Part shown: positions 34,174 through 44,322 of the stretch, one piece after another
Position numbering within the stretch: the first letter of the stretch is position 1
How the letters are laid out: each line of letters opens with the position of its first letter
Assembly (NCBI GenBank): GCA_009829735.1
Contig: CM020618.1
Location: 3,594,882 to 3,658,881 of the forward strand
Source of the DNA: Pyropia yezoensis
Taxonomy: Eukaryota > Rhodophyta > Bangiophyceae > Bangiales > Bangiaceae
Length of the DNA: 64,000 bases
Direction of reading: 5' to 3'
Position numbers and translations under genes: made by a program
Notes under the pieces: model-generated
Database searches by the model: none
What the model was told of the DNA's origin: nothing
What the model saw: only the letters and a program-made list of their open reading frames with translations

Positions 34174-34190
34174 CCCCTGCTGCTCCACCA
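34174..34190 (-). promoter_or_regulatory. Primer-binding-site candidate of element D
   Basis: Read on the - strand it is TGGTGGAGCAGCAGGGG, four bases from the LTR end. The same 17 bases sit beside the 5' LTRs of E and B. It predicts a tRNA ending in ...CUGCUCCACCA. Confidence 0.6.
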
Positions 34191-34194
34191 TAAA

Positions 34195-34838
34195 TGTAGC
34201 GTAATGGGACCCAGATTCCCGGACCCAGAAATCACAACCACACGCACAGAGACCACAGTCAGAAGCCCAGGAAGGATCAGGTAAGAGCCCTTGCTGATCC
34301 ACTCGCCCGCCACGATACGAGGCAAAGGTAAACAGGACAAAAGCCCGAGGGAGAAGGAACCCAAAGTACTGTTGATTTTACAAGATGGCCCCGGGGAGAG
34401 CCCCGGAGCACCCCTCAAGAACCTCCCCCCCTGGCCCCTCCAGGGGCCCTGCGCGAGGCCCCCAGAGGGCGCCCCCAGCGGACCAAGTGCCAGCAAGGCA
34501 CCGGCCGCTCACCGGGCCAACACACAAAAAGCAAGCGAAATCCCCCCACACACAAATGTCAATCCCCGAAAAAAACCCAGTGGGAAAAAGGGGAAAGACA
34601 CGAAATCACGCAAGAAAAACAAATGCGAAAAATCAAACAAATAACCCGAAGGTCAGTATGCCCCAACCCGGCAAGTCCACCGCTCCGGGTGACCAATCAG
34701 GGCACCGGGCGTGTCGCCACTGCCCCGGGCCACCGATGCAGGGATCCTCGGCCAGCGCGTGGTTCCACTTAACGCTGCCAGCCGGGTCCCAAGTCAGTCT
34801 CCTGGGTTCCAACAGTCCCAGGGGCTCAAAACGCCACA
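34195..34838 (-). repeat. 5' LTR of element D (644 bp)
   Basis: It is the pair of 25828-26471, with TG...CA ends. It is flanked on the right by the target duplication at 34839-34843. Confidence 0.8.
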
Positions 34839-36363
34839 CTCCGTACGGACTGACCAATGGAGTCCCTCCACAAACCGACTCTTCACCACAGCTTGTGGAT
34901 GAAGAAAGCCACAAAGATTGTTGAGCTAGCGCACCCGCTCCGCAATAGACAACTCGTCCTCCATCTCTTCCTGATGAGCTTGCGTAAACTCCTCGACTTG
35001 AGAAGCCAACGCTGCCTCATCAACCATGGCTCTCAACAACCAGTTGACAAGCTCCAAGTAGGGCGTCACCTCCCCAGCGCCTCCACCTGAAGAACTGGGC
35101 ATGACAGACATAAGTTCTGTCCGTAGGTCGCCCTTGGTAAACTCCTATAGCATGTAGAAAGCCATGCCTTCACATATGGCATTGTCCTCACAGGCTTTTG
35201 TGAAACGACGTAGAAACTCAGAGACACGGAGGGAGGGAGTTCCATCCCACTCCGATTTGTGCCCAAAAGAATGAAGTGCATTGTTCTTGGCACGACCCAT
35301 AGCTCGGGCGTGGATAGGACCGTACGCCACCGACTTGTTGTGGAGGGCGTAGGTCTCACAGTCAAAGATCCTCTGGTAGACCGGGTTGGCTACCTGGACC
35401 TTGGGCGGCACCTCACGTTGAGGGAAAAGCCGCTGAGGCAACGGGCTACGTTGACCCGCAGTGCCTGTGCTCTGTCGCGGCGAGCTTGGTGTAGCCACCG
35501 GCGTTTCCGAGGGGAACTCCCCCGTGAAGGGCGTACGCCCCACCGAGTATGGTGTGGCTCCCTCGTTGGGAGTCACAGGTGTCGCCCCCAGTTCGGGGCG
35601 ACCTGAGATAGGCGTGAGGAGGGATTCCCCCTGTGCCTGCTGGCTCGAAAGCCCCAATCCGGTTTGGACCTTGAGGCCATCTGGCAAACTCGCCACAATC
35701 TGATTCAAAATGGTATTCGTCATCGTGACCACCAGGTTCGGCAAAGTCTGACGCAACACATTGGTCGCCTCCCGACGGACAGCTTTCGCGAGGAGTGGAT
35801 TGTCGACTCCAGTTGAGTCTCGGTCCGCCTCCGGGAGTCCACATGAGGGGTAACCACGTTCCTCAGGGGCCTCAACCGGGGGTATGGGCGCGAGCCCATC
35901 GCCCACCAACGGAGGTCCGCCGTCCTCCAAAAGCCTAGCTGGCGACGGCTCCAAGCCAAAGTTGGCTCCAACCCGAGTGGATCTCGCGGGGACAGTCCTC
36001 ACCCCTTGGGACGTTCCCGTTGAGTGTACCACACGGTGGCCAGACTTCGGCCCACCACCATCAGAAGTGACACCCGGATGAACTCCCGACTGAGTCGGAA
36101 TGGCCTGTTGCCCGCCAGTACTCCCAGTCCTGCTGACTTGAGGGACCTCCAGTCCCTCTGCGACCCCAGGTACACCTACCTGTGTCTCACCAGTATTCAA
36201 AGGCACTGAAGCACGTGCGTCACCCGTGTACTCCCCGGACGACGGGGGGTCCGAACTAGCCACGTTGGCTGACGATCCGTATGACACGGTCCACGTCCAC
36301 CGTTCCACTGAGACAGCGGGCCCCCTACACCCGGGTGCACCCGGAGGTAAAGTTCACCTCTGT

Positions 36364-36380
36364 CCCCTGCTGCTCCACCA
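36364..36380 (-). promoter_or_regulatory. Primer-binding-site candidate of element E
   Basis: On the - strand TGGTGGAGCAGCAGGGG lies two bases after the 5' LTR. It is identical to the site in D and B. Confidence 0.6.
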
Positions 36381-36382
36381 AA

Positions 36383-36851
36383 TGTGGCAAAAACCACATG
36401 CACACAAGGCACCCAAGTTCGGGCGGTGCGCAGGGGCTGCCTCCCGTGTCGGCGGAACCGCAAGAAGTGCATGTCGCACACACTCTATCCCTGTTGTGGG
36501 GCAAACCCCCCACTGACAAACAAGAGGATGGTGTGTGGTCCAACAGTTTCTTGGTCGGGACGGGGAAGCAAGGCCAAGCCCCGCTGTCCCTCCCCGTATC
36601 CCCCCAGGGTCCCCTCAGAATCTCGCCACTCATAATCTCCCACCCCAGCACATGCCCAGCGGGCCGCACGATAATTCAAGACCATAAATGCAGAAATCCC
36701 TCAAATCCAAGTTGGATTTACTACTAAACTAACTATCCCAAACTTAGGGAATATGGACCCAAATGCAGGGGGAGGAACGGGTCAGGCTAGTGGCCTGCCG
36801 CCCCTTGCATGGCACGTGTTGCCCCCGTACCTGGGGGTCAATACTGCCACA
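36383..36851 (-). repeat. 5' LTR of element E (469 bp)
   Basis: It runs TGTGGCAAAAACCAC to ATACTGCCACA and is followed by the CGATG duplication. It differs from its partner at 18463-18930 at about 5% of positions by eye. Confidence 0.85.
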
Positions 36852-36856
36852 CGATG

Positions 36857-37033
36857 CAATAGGAGGTCATGATGCTAGGCCTCCTTGCCGACCGGCTCTG
36901 CACGCCGGTTTTTGCGAAGTGGGTAGAACGAGATCGTGTGCAACTGAAGGACGTACGCCGCGCGGCCCTTATGTTGAATCAGAAGCTGCAGCAGAGAGTA
37001 TTTGGGCTTCTTAGAAGGACTCTCATAGCGTGA
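36857..37033 (+). pseudogene. Unknown ORF inside the DNA element, 3' part
   Basis: This continues the phase of the frame ending at 18462. One in-frame stop (TAG at 36860-36862) lies just after the insertion site, although CAATAG could also be a splice acceptor. Beyond it the frame reads MLGLLADRLCTPVFAKWVERD then RVQLKDVRRAALMLNQKLQQ and ends at 37033. It is helical and charged. The family was not recognised. Confidence 0.4.
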
Positions 37034-38111
37034 GTTATAACATTGTCGTTTGAGGGACAAGCGCGACCCATACGACCCACTTGTACTTCAATTTCAGCAC
37101 TCTCCACAAACATAGTGCAAGTAGACGCTTCGCCTCGAAGACCACGAGAGGCACCCGCTTGCCGAAGCATCCTTCATTCAAAGTTCCTCCTTGAAAATGT
37201 TTCTTCCCCCTTCCCCGCCGCAATCTACCCGTTTCCCTGATTATCGACCCCCCCCAGTCCGCTACAACCCCACTTCGAGTCATTTGCGCCCACTACTTCC
37301 GACCAAAAATGCGCGATGAAGCCACTCAGCCCCGCTCCTGTCCAAGGCGGCGACGCGACCTGGAGGGAGAAGCACAAGGGGCCCGCAGTCGTCGCAGCCT
37401 CTTCTGGCGGCGGAACTGACGGTCACCAAGAAGGCAATGCAGCTGCTTTCACCGACAAGGCCAACCGTCAGCAAGAAACGGCAGAGCAGCCATCACGGCG
37501 GCGCACATCAAAGTGCAGAAGGATCATGGTCGCTCAAAAGGCCAAGCGGAAGCAACACACAGCGAGCTGAAGGATGAGGCTGCAGGTGGCAGATGCTGAC
37601 GCGCAAGTACCCAATGTGTTTGAAGTAAATTTCAGGGAACGGAAAAAGATTTGCCGATCCCAAGTCATTGTTCGAGATATAGACTATGCAATCACATTCC
37701 GCTGGACCGGCCGCGGCGGCTGCAGACATGAGAACGTCATCGCCAGCAAGTCAGCAATCACTGCTAAGACCTCAACAAGCACTACCTTAACTATGAGATA
37801 TTGTCCAAACCGTTGAGCGAACCTGCATGGTTTTGCACTTTATTTTGCGCGTTTGTGCAAGCTCTCTATTATGTCTACTTGCTTAAAATTGCCGAGCGGT
37901 ATAGTTGCAAGACGGCCATGTGCTCTAAGCACATTACCAGAGAGGTCTGATGATGACGCTTCACGTCGTGTATCGTGAGCACGTGGCCTTCGTGCGGAAC
38001 CGTCCCGAACAAGTCATACAAACAAAAACTGATTTGTAGGCCTCCAGCATACCATACGGAGGGGTTGCAAGAAATGGTCAACAGATCTGAGCAAGAAATC
38101 GGGCCGTTTCC
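37034..38111. other. Interior of the DNA element, right side
   Basis: About 1.1 kb of mixed composition with short frames only. One carries a basic cluster (SRRRTSKCRRIMVAQKAKRK, within 37316-37570). Nothing was recognised. It may be decayed transposase sequence. Confidence 0.3.
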
Positions 38112-38138
38112 GTGACACCGCTTTAAGCCGCACTGCGC
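38112..38138 (-). repeat. Right terminal inverted repeat (27 bp)
   Basis: It is the inverted partner of 17658-17684, with 25 of 27 bases matching. The outer end reads CACTGCGC on the + strand. Confidence 0.6.
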
Positions 38139-38535
38139 AACCGCAGAAAGCGGGGAGTGGCGGGGCGGGCGCGACAGGCCACGCCGGCGCACGCGACCTG
38201 TAAACGTGTCCAACCAGACCGCGCAAGCGTGCGAGTGGCCAGGCCTGCTGTTTTGGTCTTTGTTGTCAGGAACAGAAGCCAACTTCAATTCGCTGTTCCA
38301 ATAGTCGTCTACTAAAATGCGCATGCTGTCCTGTCGGGTGTGGCAGGCACCCACAGCAATGCAGGGCCACGCCTCTGGCCGTCAGCTTAGCCGCAATTGC
38401 TCGAACTTACTCCAGAACCCTTCAAGCTTGCTTTTTTTTAGAGAGCTCTGAAGCAATCTGGACCTCAAGCGGTGCACATTCGTTGCTCTATGGGGATCTG
38501 CGCGTCGCGAACGATGAGCGTTCCTTATTCACATA
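38139..38535. other. Unassigned host DNA
   Basis: About 400 bp between the DNA-element end and the first MITE-like unit. No gene or repeat seen. Confidence 0.3.
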
Positions 38536-38650
38536 GTGCGTCCCGTAAAAAGTGGACGTGCTCGTGTCGTGATCATGTCAAATATCGGCCACTGGACCAA
38601 TTAAACCCACACTGCACGACCTGTGCACGTCCACCTTTTACGGGACGCAC
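38536..38650. mobile_element. MITE-like unit 1 (115 bp)
   Basis: It begins GTGCGTCCCGTAAAAAGTGG and ends with the inverted copy, one mismatch in about 26 bp. It has no coding capacity. It is flanked by ATA on the left and AATA on the right, so the target may be TA-rich, but no exact duplication is clear. A second copy follows 18 bp later. Confidence 0.7.
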
Positions 38651-38668
38651 AATAGAAGCTTCGCTATA

Positions 38669-38783
38669 GTGGGTCCCGTAAAAAGTGGACGTGCTCGTGT
38701 CGTGATTATGGTAAATATCGGCCACTGGACCAATCAAACCCACACTGCACGACCCATGCACGTCCACTTTTTACGGGACGCAC
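38669..38783. mobile_element. MITE-like unit 2 (115 bp)
   Basis: It has the same length, orientation and inverted ends as unit 1, with only a handful of differences. The flanks are again ATA and AATA. The internal part, with GATATTTGACC-like strand signals and GGCCACTGGACCAAT, is shared. Confidence 0.7.
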
Positions 38784-38900
38784 AATAATGACCGCACCTT
38801 CTTGGCCGGTCAAATTTTCCCTTGCCTTGACTAGGGCTTACACTCCATCCGATCAATCATCGGCTGAGATGCCACCCCCCCGGGTGAGGCCAGAATCGAG

Positions 38901-39368
38901 TGGGGCAAAAACCACTCGCACACACGGCACCCAAGTTGGGGCGGTGCGCAGGGGCTGCCTCCCGTGTCGCGGGGACCGGAAGAAGTGCAAGTTGCACACA
39001 CACTATCCCTGCTGTGGGGCAAACCCCCCACGACAAAACAAGAGGATGGTGTTTGAACCAACAGTTTCTTGGTCGGGACGGGGAAGCGAGGCCAAGCCCC
39101 GCTGTCCCGCCCCTTATCCCCCCAGAGTCCCCTCAGAATCTCGCCCCACAGAATCTCCCACCCCAGCACCTGCCCACGGGGCCACACGAAAATTTAAGAC
39201 GATAAATGCATAAACCCCTCAAATCCACGTTGGATTTACTACTAAACTAACTATCCCAAACTTAGGTAATATGGACCCAAATGCATGGAGAGAAACGGGT
39301 CAGGCTAGCTGCCTGCCGCCCCTTGTATGGCACGTGTTGTCCCCCTACCTGGGGTCAGTACTGCTACA
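38901..39368 (-). repeat. Solo LTR of the E/B family
   Basis: A full-length LTR (468 bp; TGGGGCAAAAACCAC to GTACTGCTACA) has a perfect target duplication TCGAG at 38896-38900 and 39369-39373. No internal element sequence is present. A solo LTR with its duplication is the usual product of LTR-LTR recombination. It shares the orientation of E and B. It lies about 700 bp upstream of the NTPase gene. Confidence 0.85.
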
Positions 39369-39373
39369 TCGAG

Positions 39374-40061
39374 AAGTGTGGGCGGGGGTGTAAACGCCTG
39401 AAGGCCGCGGCTGCCGCCACCATCCTGCCGCGGAGTACATCTCCCCCGCCCGCTCCTGCCCGCACGCGTGCCGTTTCTACCTGTGTGGACCGCTGCGGCC
39501 TAAGACTGGCTGAAGGTGGCTTCCAACTGCCTCTGCAGCCATTTTACAGGTACGTAGGTGGAGACGTGGGAGCCCTTGAGCAGCTGGCGTTTTGCCTGGC
39601 CTGTGGCAAATGCTCTGGGCACGCTTGGCCCTCTGGAGGAAAATATCTTCTGGGTGTGGCTCCTCTTGCACGTGCGAGACAGAGATGTCTGGTCTTGTGA
39701 TTCCTGAAACAGCGTGGGCCTCTCGCCGTTACTGGATACCGCATGTCGTCTGCTGTTATGACTCTAGCGGCCGTGGGGCCCTTTGTAATAGCCGCAGCAA
39801 CTGTTCTTCTCCTTTCCCAGTCCCCCGCGCCCTCGCGTCTCCGGTTTTTCTTTTCCTGTTGGACTCCCTCGGTCAATGTGCAGCATGGTGCCCTGCCTGC
39901 AAGCGTTTGTTGCGCCTGCCGGCTGCGTCCTCTCTACATCCAGAGTACGTCGGGTGCTGCCCAGGACCTGTTTGCCTTCTGGTCCTGCGTCACGTCTACG
40001 TGGTCTTCCAGGCCGATATGGGCCGCGCATCCCTCTGACGCGCCGTGCGTACGTCGCTAGA
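39374..40061 (+). other. 5' region of the NTPase gene, possible extra exon
   Basis: A frame reading DRCGLRLAEGGFQLPLQPF stops at a strong donor match (TTTTACAG then GTACGT at 39550). A pyrimidine-rich acceptor (CTTCTCCTTTCCCAG) ends at 39820. This may be an upstream untranslated or coding exon. I could not fix the transcript start, and no TATA-like box stands out. Confidence 0.3.
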
Positions 40062-43000
40062 ATGGACGCCGGGCTGTCTTCTGGCCTGTCTGTGCCCGAA
40101 GCTGGCATATCTGTCGTTACCACGATGGCGCACACGCTGCAGTCGGTCTCCACGGAGGCTACCGAGAAGGAGAAGGAGCTGGAGGAGCTGCAGATCGACA
40201 TCAAGGAGTTGCTTGTGGAGCTACAGGCTGCTGCCGTGCAGCAGCTTGACAGCACTGTTTCTGATCAAGCCGCGGTTGAGCTTGCGTGGCAGCGCGACTT
40301 GGCCAGCTTACGAGTGGACAAGTCCTACATCATGGGCGTCCTCCGCGACCTGTACGAGGACCTGGATGAGACCTTCCACGCCATGAGCACGTCCGAGATG
40401 ATGGCGCATGGGGTGCTGTTAGTCAGCACCCAGATCACGGAGAAAGAGTTGCAGCTGGAGGCGGTGCGGGAGCAGCGGAAGGCGGTGCGGGAGCATCTGA
40501 ACGCGGTGCGGGCGCAGCTCAAGGCTGCAGCGTCGGAGTCGGATGACCGAGACCCTGCTCTGGTCCAACCAGACCAGAGTGGATGGGACAAGGCGCGTGC
40601 CCGTCGTGCAAGCCAAACCTACTCTGTTGTTCAGGAGTGCCTCCGGGAGGACCAGCAGTACATCCATGACGTGCTCAAGTTCCTGCGTCGCATGCAGAAC
40701 ACGCTCAAGACCCAGGAGCGCATGCAGGTACGTTTCTGGGTGCTGCTCACCACTGTGCATTACTTTCTGCTTGTGGTTGGTGTTTTGCTATTATTTTGTT
40801 GTGTCTCGTCGCGTGGCTCTCCTGCTGACCTGCCATGAACATCATGTACTTGCCTATCTGCTATCGTTGTTTGGACATGGACATAGCGGCTCATCCGCGG
40901 CCCGTCGCCCTTGCACGCCGAGCCCGTCACGGATGTGGCCAGACGGTTGCCTCATTTCATTGCGCCCAACCCGGTGTATGGCAAAGGGCTGTCCAAGAGG
41001 CGCTTTGGCGACAACCTCGTACCTGCAGCTGTACGGAAGCTGTACTCCTTTCGGCGTGACGCCCGTGCCACGGGGTTCGTGACGGGCCCGCCGGGTCGAG
41101 GCAAGACGCTGCTCCTGCTGCTGCTGCTCCTGTCGGTCATCGAGGAGCCGGACCTGGTTATGTCGCTGACCCCCGAGGTGCTGGACTGGTGGGCAAGTCT
41201 GCCCGTCTATGTGCTGTCCTTCAATGGTATCACCAAGGCCACTGTTGGTGACCACGTGCTTGCCGCGATTGACCTGGGCTTACCGGGTCTCCTGCGCATC
41301 ATCTACGCGGAGTCCTGGGACCCAAGGACCACCGACTACCAATTCAGCACGTACCTGGATGACGTGACGAAAATGCTGATCGACGGACGGACAAGCGTCG
41401 CCGCAGTCAAGGCGACCGCCACCGCCCTCGTGCAGGCTCGGCTGCTGCCGGCGTCAGCGGACGGCATGCGTGGGCTCCTGCTCGTCGACGAGCTGCCTCG
41501 CCTCTCTCTCGCTGCTCTACCTAAGGATGAGCGCGAGGCCTTGCTGACGCTGCGGCAGAGGTGCAAGCGGGGCATGGACGTGCTACGGCTCATGTACGTG
41601 ACTGGCGAAGGAGCGGCTGGACCGGCTCAGGCGCCGATCTCGGCGAGGACAAGGCTGCTCACCGCTTTTGATCACTTGCCAGCAACGTCGATCACGACGG
41701 CAGCTACATCCACGGCGGGAACATGGACGGCGGCCGCGGGAGCAGCCGCATCCGAGACAGCCTTTGCATCGACAAGCGAGGTCGAGTCGACGGGCCGTGA
41801 TGCTGCGCCCGTCACCGACGCTGAAGTGGACGACACCGTGCAACCTGAAGACGCTGCCTTGCAGACGGCTGAGGCAGTGCGGAAGCAGATCTGTGATTGG
41901 TGCGAAGAGCTGCGCATCCGGCCGTTGATGACCGCGTTCGAGGAGCGCTTTGCTCAGCGGCAAGGTGGCCGGCTCACGGGGTCCCTGTCAACCGTCCAAG
42001 AGGTCGTTGTGATTCCTCTGCTACCTCTGGAGGAGCTACGAGCTCAACAACGTCTCCGTCTCCTGGACCTTAGGGTTGCCCTGCGGCGGTCTACTGCGAC
42101 GGGACAACGGCGGCTGCTGCCTGTCAGAACTGTGGCCAGCCATCTCGCGTCGCTCACCCTCGGCCATCCTCGGGCGGCCGTCGTCCTTGACGAAGCCCTC
42201 GAGGGGTCGAGCGACGGCGACATCTTCTTCTCTACTCTCCTTCGTGCCCTTGCCCCGACCAACCTATCCGTGGCCCAGCGAAGCATCGACATCTTGGAGC
42301 AGCACCCGGTGGTGATGGCTGTTGGGCTGCTCAACTACGACGCGCCCTCGTCTGGCCTCCTCACGGAGCAGCTATCGTGGAACATGGTCTTTGGGGTGGG
42401 CGCTCTCCTGCAGCGCTCAAGTGGGCGATCTAAGGCCCGCAACCCCACCATCATTGTGACCTTCTTCTTGGCGGCCCTGGAGGCCAGGCTTCAAAGGTCG
42501 GCCATCGTGGGCGCTGCCACAGCTGCCCATGACTTGCTTCCTGCCTCTGCCAAGTACGGGGGGAGGAGTGAGCCAGCGCACTCGGTGGTGGCGGCGGACC
42601 TCGACGGCGAAGGAGAGGAGGACGTCCATGACGACTCGGTGGTGGCGACTGTCTACGACATCTCTGGGGACGACGGCGGGGTCTACGCTGCGTGCAACGA
42701 GGTGCGGCGCGCTGTGCTCGTCGGTGATGTTCCTGTGGCGTGGGAGAACCTCTTCCTGTGGACCGAGGTGCTGCTGAGCTGCTGCCGGGCGCTGCTGTGT
42801 CGAAGCCAGGCTGCTCTGCACGCGCCGGGGCCCCTTCCGTACGGCAAGTACTCGTTGCGGAAGCTGTATCCCGCACCTGACCGCCTGACGGGCCAGGCGC
42901 TGTGGCTGTCACAAGCTACTGTGGACGCGTCGATCGCTTGCCGTGGCGTCGTCTACTTCTCATCCATCCCGCAGCTGCTTGAAGACTACTCCGAGGAGGA

Positions 43001-43475
43001 CCTGCTTGGGCATGTGTGGAGGCCGTGGAGCTCCACCTTTCCAGGCATCGACGGCATCAGCTTCTTACGCTGCGTGCGCGGTGCCAAAGGGGGGCCTCGG
43101 ACAGGCGAGCTCGTGGCGAGAGCGGAGCAGTACAAGAGCGGCGAGCAGCTGGTGCCCAACAAGGACATCTTCCAATCCTGCTCTTCCCTGCGTGGGCTGT
43201 TCGGACCTGGGTTGTGGAAGCAGTGGAAGCGGCGTACTGCCCTTATCATCACAGCGCGCTCCAAAGCGCCTGCAAGGCTGGACTTGCGCACCCACAAGCC
43301 GGCGTTCGCGATCGAGAGCGTGATCGTGATGGACGTCGACTCCATGGACAAGGCGTACGGTAATACTATCGCTACATTCGCGGTGTGTGCCGACTCGCTG
43401 TTTGGCACGCACGTCGTGTCGCGGCCAAGCCTTGGCCAGCCACCGAAGAAGCGTCGTCGGCGCGCCTCTACGTGA
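40062..43475 (+). CDS. Crinkler/RHS-like P-loop NTPase with N-terminal coiled coil and C-terminal NLS
   Basis: Join 40062-40727 and 40887-43475, about 1084 aa. The intron (159 bp) has donor CAG|GTACGT and acceptor ACATAG|CGG, phase 0. The start is the first Met after the upstream stop-rich region; an earlier start stays possible. Residues about 20-220 are strongly charged and helical (EATEKEKELEELQIDIKELL), so a coiled coil is likely. The NTPase has Walker A GPPGRGKT at 289-296 followed by a Leu run, and a Walker B-like GLLLVDE at 418-424. An Ala/Thr-rich linker follows near 485-540. The protein ends PKKRRRRAST, a basic nuclear-localisation type tail. This layout (header, P-loop ATPase, variable C-terminal domain) resembles Crinkler-RHS proteins, which occur in many protists. 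The C-terminal effector type was not recognised, and the family call is an inference from layout and motifs. Confidence 0.7.
40728..40886 (+). other. Intron of the NTPase gene
   Basis: It starts GTACGT and ends ACATAG. A branch-point-like CTGAC lies about 55 bases before the end. Removal joins ...KTQERMQ to RLIRGPSPLH in the same frame, and the intron interior holds in-frame stops. Confidence 0.65.
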
Positions 43476-43500
43476 CACCTGTGACTACTGCCGGCAGGGG

Positions 43501-43789
43501 CGTCCAATGTCGCGCCGCACGCGCCACCGCCGCCGCCCTGGCGGGTGTCGCCGCCATCGACCGCGTCGTCCTTCCCTTGTACGTGCTGTTTGGGGCGCGC
43601 CTCGGGCCCGCCATGGCCGCGGCCGTCCACGTCGGCGTCGTGCCGAGGAAGAATGTGGTGGTCGCTACACGGCGCGCCGCCGCCGCCGTTGGGGACGCGA
43701 GGGAGGTGGCGTACGGGGTGGCGCTAGTGGGGCTGTCAGTGGAGGTGGGGTGGTGGTGGTCCCCACGGACGGGGGGGGATGACCGTGGG

Positions 43790-43790
<1 letters not shown>
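43501..43790 (+). CDS. Possible coding island, unknown
   Basis: The + strand frame reads AGVAAIDRVVLPLYVLFGAR, then LGPAMAAAVHVGVVPRKNVV and VGDAREVAYGVALVGLSVEV, with hydrophobic runs that could span a membrane. It runs straight into a 43-base G run. No start or splice sites were fixed and no family recognised. Confidence 0.3.
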
Positions 43791-43833
<43 letters not shown>

Positions 43834-43875
43834 CGCGGGGGGGGGGGGGGGGGGGGGGGGGGCGGGGGGGGGGGG
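43791..43875 (+). repeat. Poly-G tract
   Basis: Runs of 43, 26 and 12 G are separated only by single C or CGC interruptions. Such tracts can form G-quadruplexes and are hard to sequence, so the exact length is unsure. Confidence 0.85.
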
Positions 43876-44322
43876 CGCACCGGACTCACCGCTGTGCGGT
43901 GGCACCGCCCTGGAGGCGCCTTTATTTCGGGGTGGGTGCCGCCGCCGAGGGGCGGGAGGGGGCAGGCGGGCGCCACTTGGCGCCGGCGTACCAGTCCCCC
44001 CCAGTGGCGGCAGCGGCCGCGTTGCTCGCGGCAGTCTGCCGTCGCCGTCGCCGCCTCCGCCGCCGCCGCCCTCGAGCTGGAAGATGGCCACGTTTGGGTG
44101 TGCAGGGTCCGTGGTGGTGGTGGCTGACACTGCCGCCATCACTGCCGCCGCCGCCGAGTGGGACGCTGCCTTTGCCGATCAAGCCTACTGGGAGGAGTCG
44201 TGGGGGGGGGCGCCCGGTAGCGGTGACCGTAACGGGCGGTAGCGGCGGGGGCGCCAGTCCCTGCCGCCCTGCCCCTGGCAGGGTGGGGTCGGCGGCGGCG
44301 GCGGCGGCGGGCGGTCGGCCGC

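Larger units (their letters stand above)
25828..34838 (-). mobile_element. Element D: Ty3/gypsy chromovirus-like element nested in gag of E
   Basis: It has two 644-bp LTRs (TGTAGCGTAATGG start) flanked by CTCCA at 25823-25827 and CTCCG at 34839-34843, a target duplication with one difference. Order in sense: 5' LTR, primer site, gag with zinc knuckle, protease, RT, RNase H, integrase, chromodomain-like tail, a convergent open frame, 3' LTR. The LTRs differ at only about ten positions by eye, so it is younger than E. It looks structurally whole, with only a couple of breaks in the coding frames. It is a different family from A, B and E. Confidence 0.85.
25586..36308 (-). pseudogene. gag of element E, split by element D
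   Basis: The N-terminal part lies at 34844-36308 and the C-terminal part at about 25310-25827, with element D inserted between. The N-terminal part has a Gly/Pro/Ser-rich lead and a region shared with gag of B (NPVYQRIFDCETYALHN, WDGTPSLRVSEFLRRFTKAC). The C-terminal part holds a charged coiled stretch (LREEQRQERQAELAKEREEA) and then a zinc-knuckle region like that of B. It is broken, with at least two breaks besides the insertion. Confidence 0.7.
18463..36851 (-). mobile_element. Element E: Ty3/gypsy chromovirus-like fossil with nested element D
   Basis: Both LTRs (about 469 bp) and a perfect 5-bp duplication CGATG on each side are present. In element sense (- strand) the order is 5' LTR, primer site, gag, protease, RT, RNase H, integrase with chromodomain-like tail, convergent aORF, polypurine tract, 3' LTR. 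Without D the element is about 9.4 kb, close to its sister B. The two LTRs differ at roughly one base in twenty by eye, so E is clearly older than D and B. It is broken by the D insertion in gag and by several further breaks in pol, with few in the aORF. Confidence 0.85.
17658..38138 (+). mobile_element. Candidate terminal-inverted-repeat DNA transposon split by elements E and D
   Basis: Position 17658 reads GCGCAGTGCGGCT and continues as an inverted copy of the sequence ending at 38138. Twenty-five of 27 bases match, and similarity continues across a one-base gap. Between the ends, once the E insertion is set aside, lie about 2.1 kb with an unknown ORF. This is the layout of a plain DNA transposon. 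A target-site duplication was not convincing, and no transposase motif was recognised, so the superfamily is open. Confidence 0.5.

Noticed and set aside
36310-36727. Short frames across the LTRs of the E/B family
   Set aside because: They recur in every LTR copy in all frames and carry no motif. They are LTR sequence, not genes.
43665-43976. Poly-proline or poly-glycine proteins over the G runs
   Set aside because: The frames are open only because homopolymer G or C has no stop codon.
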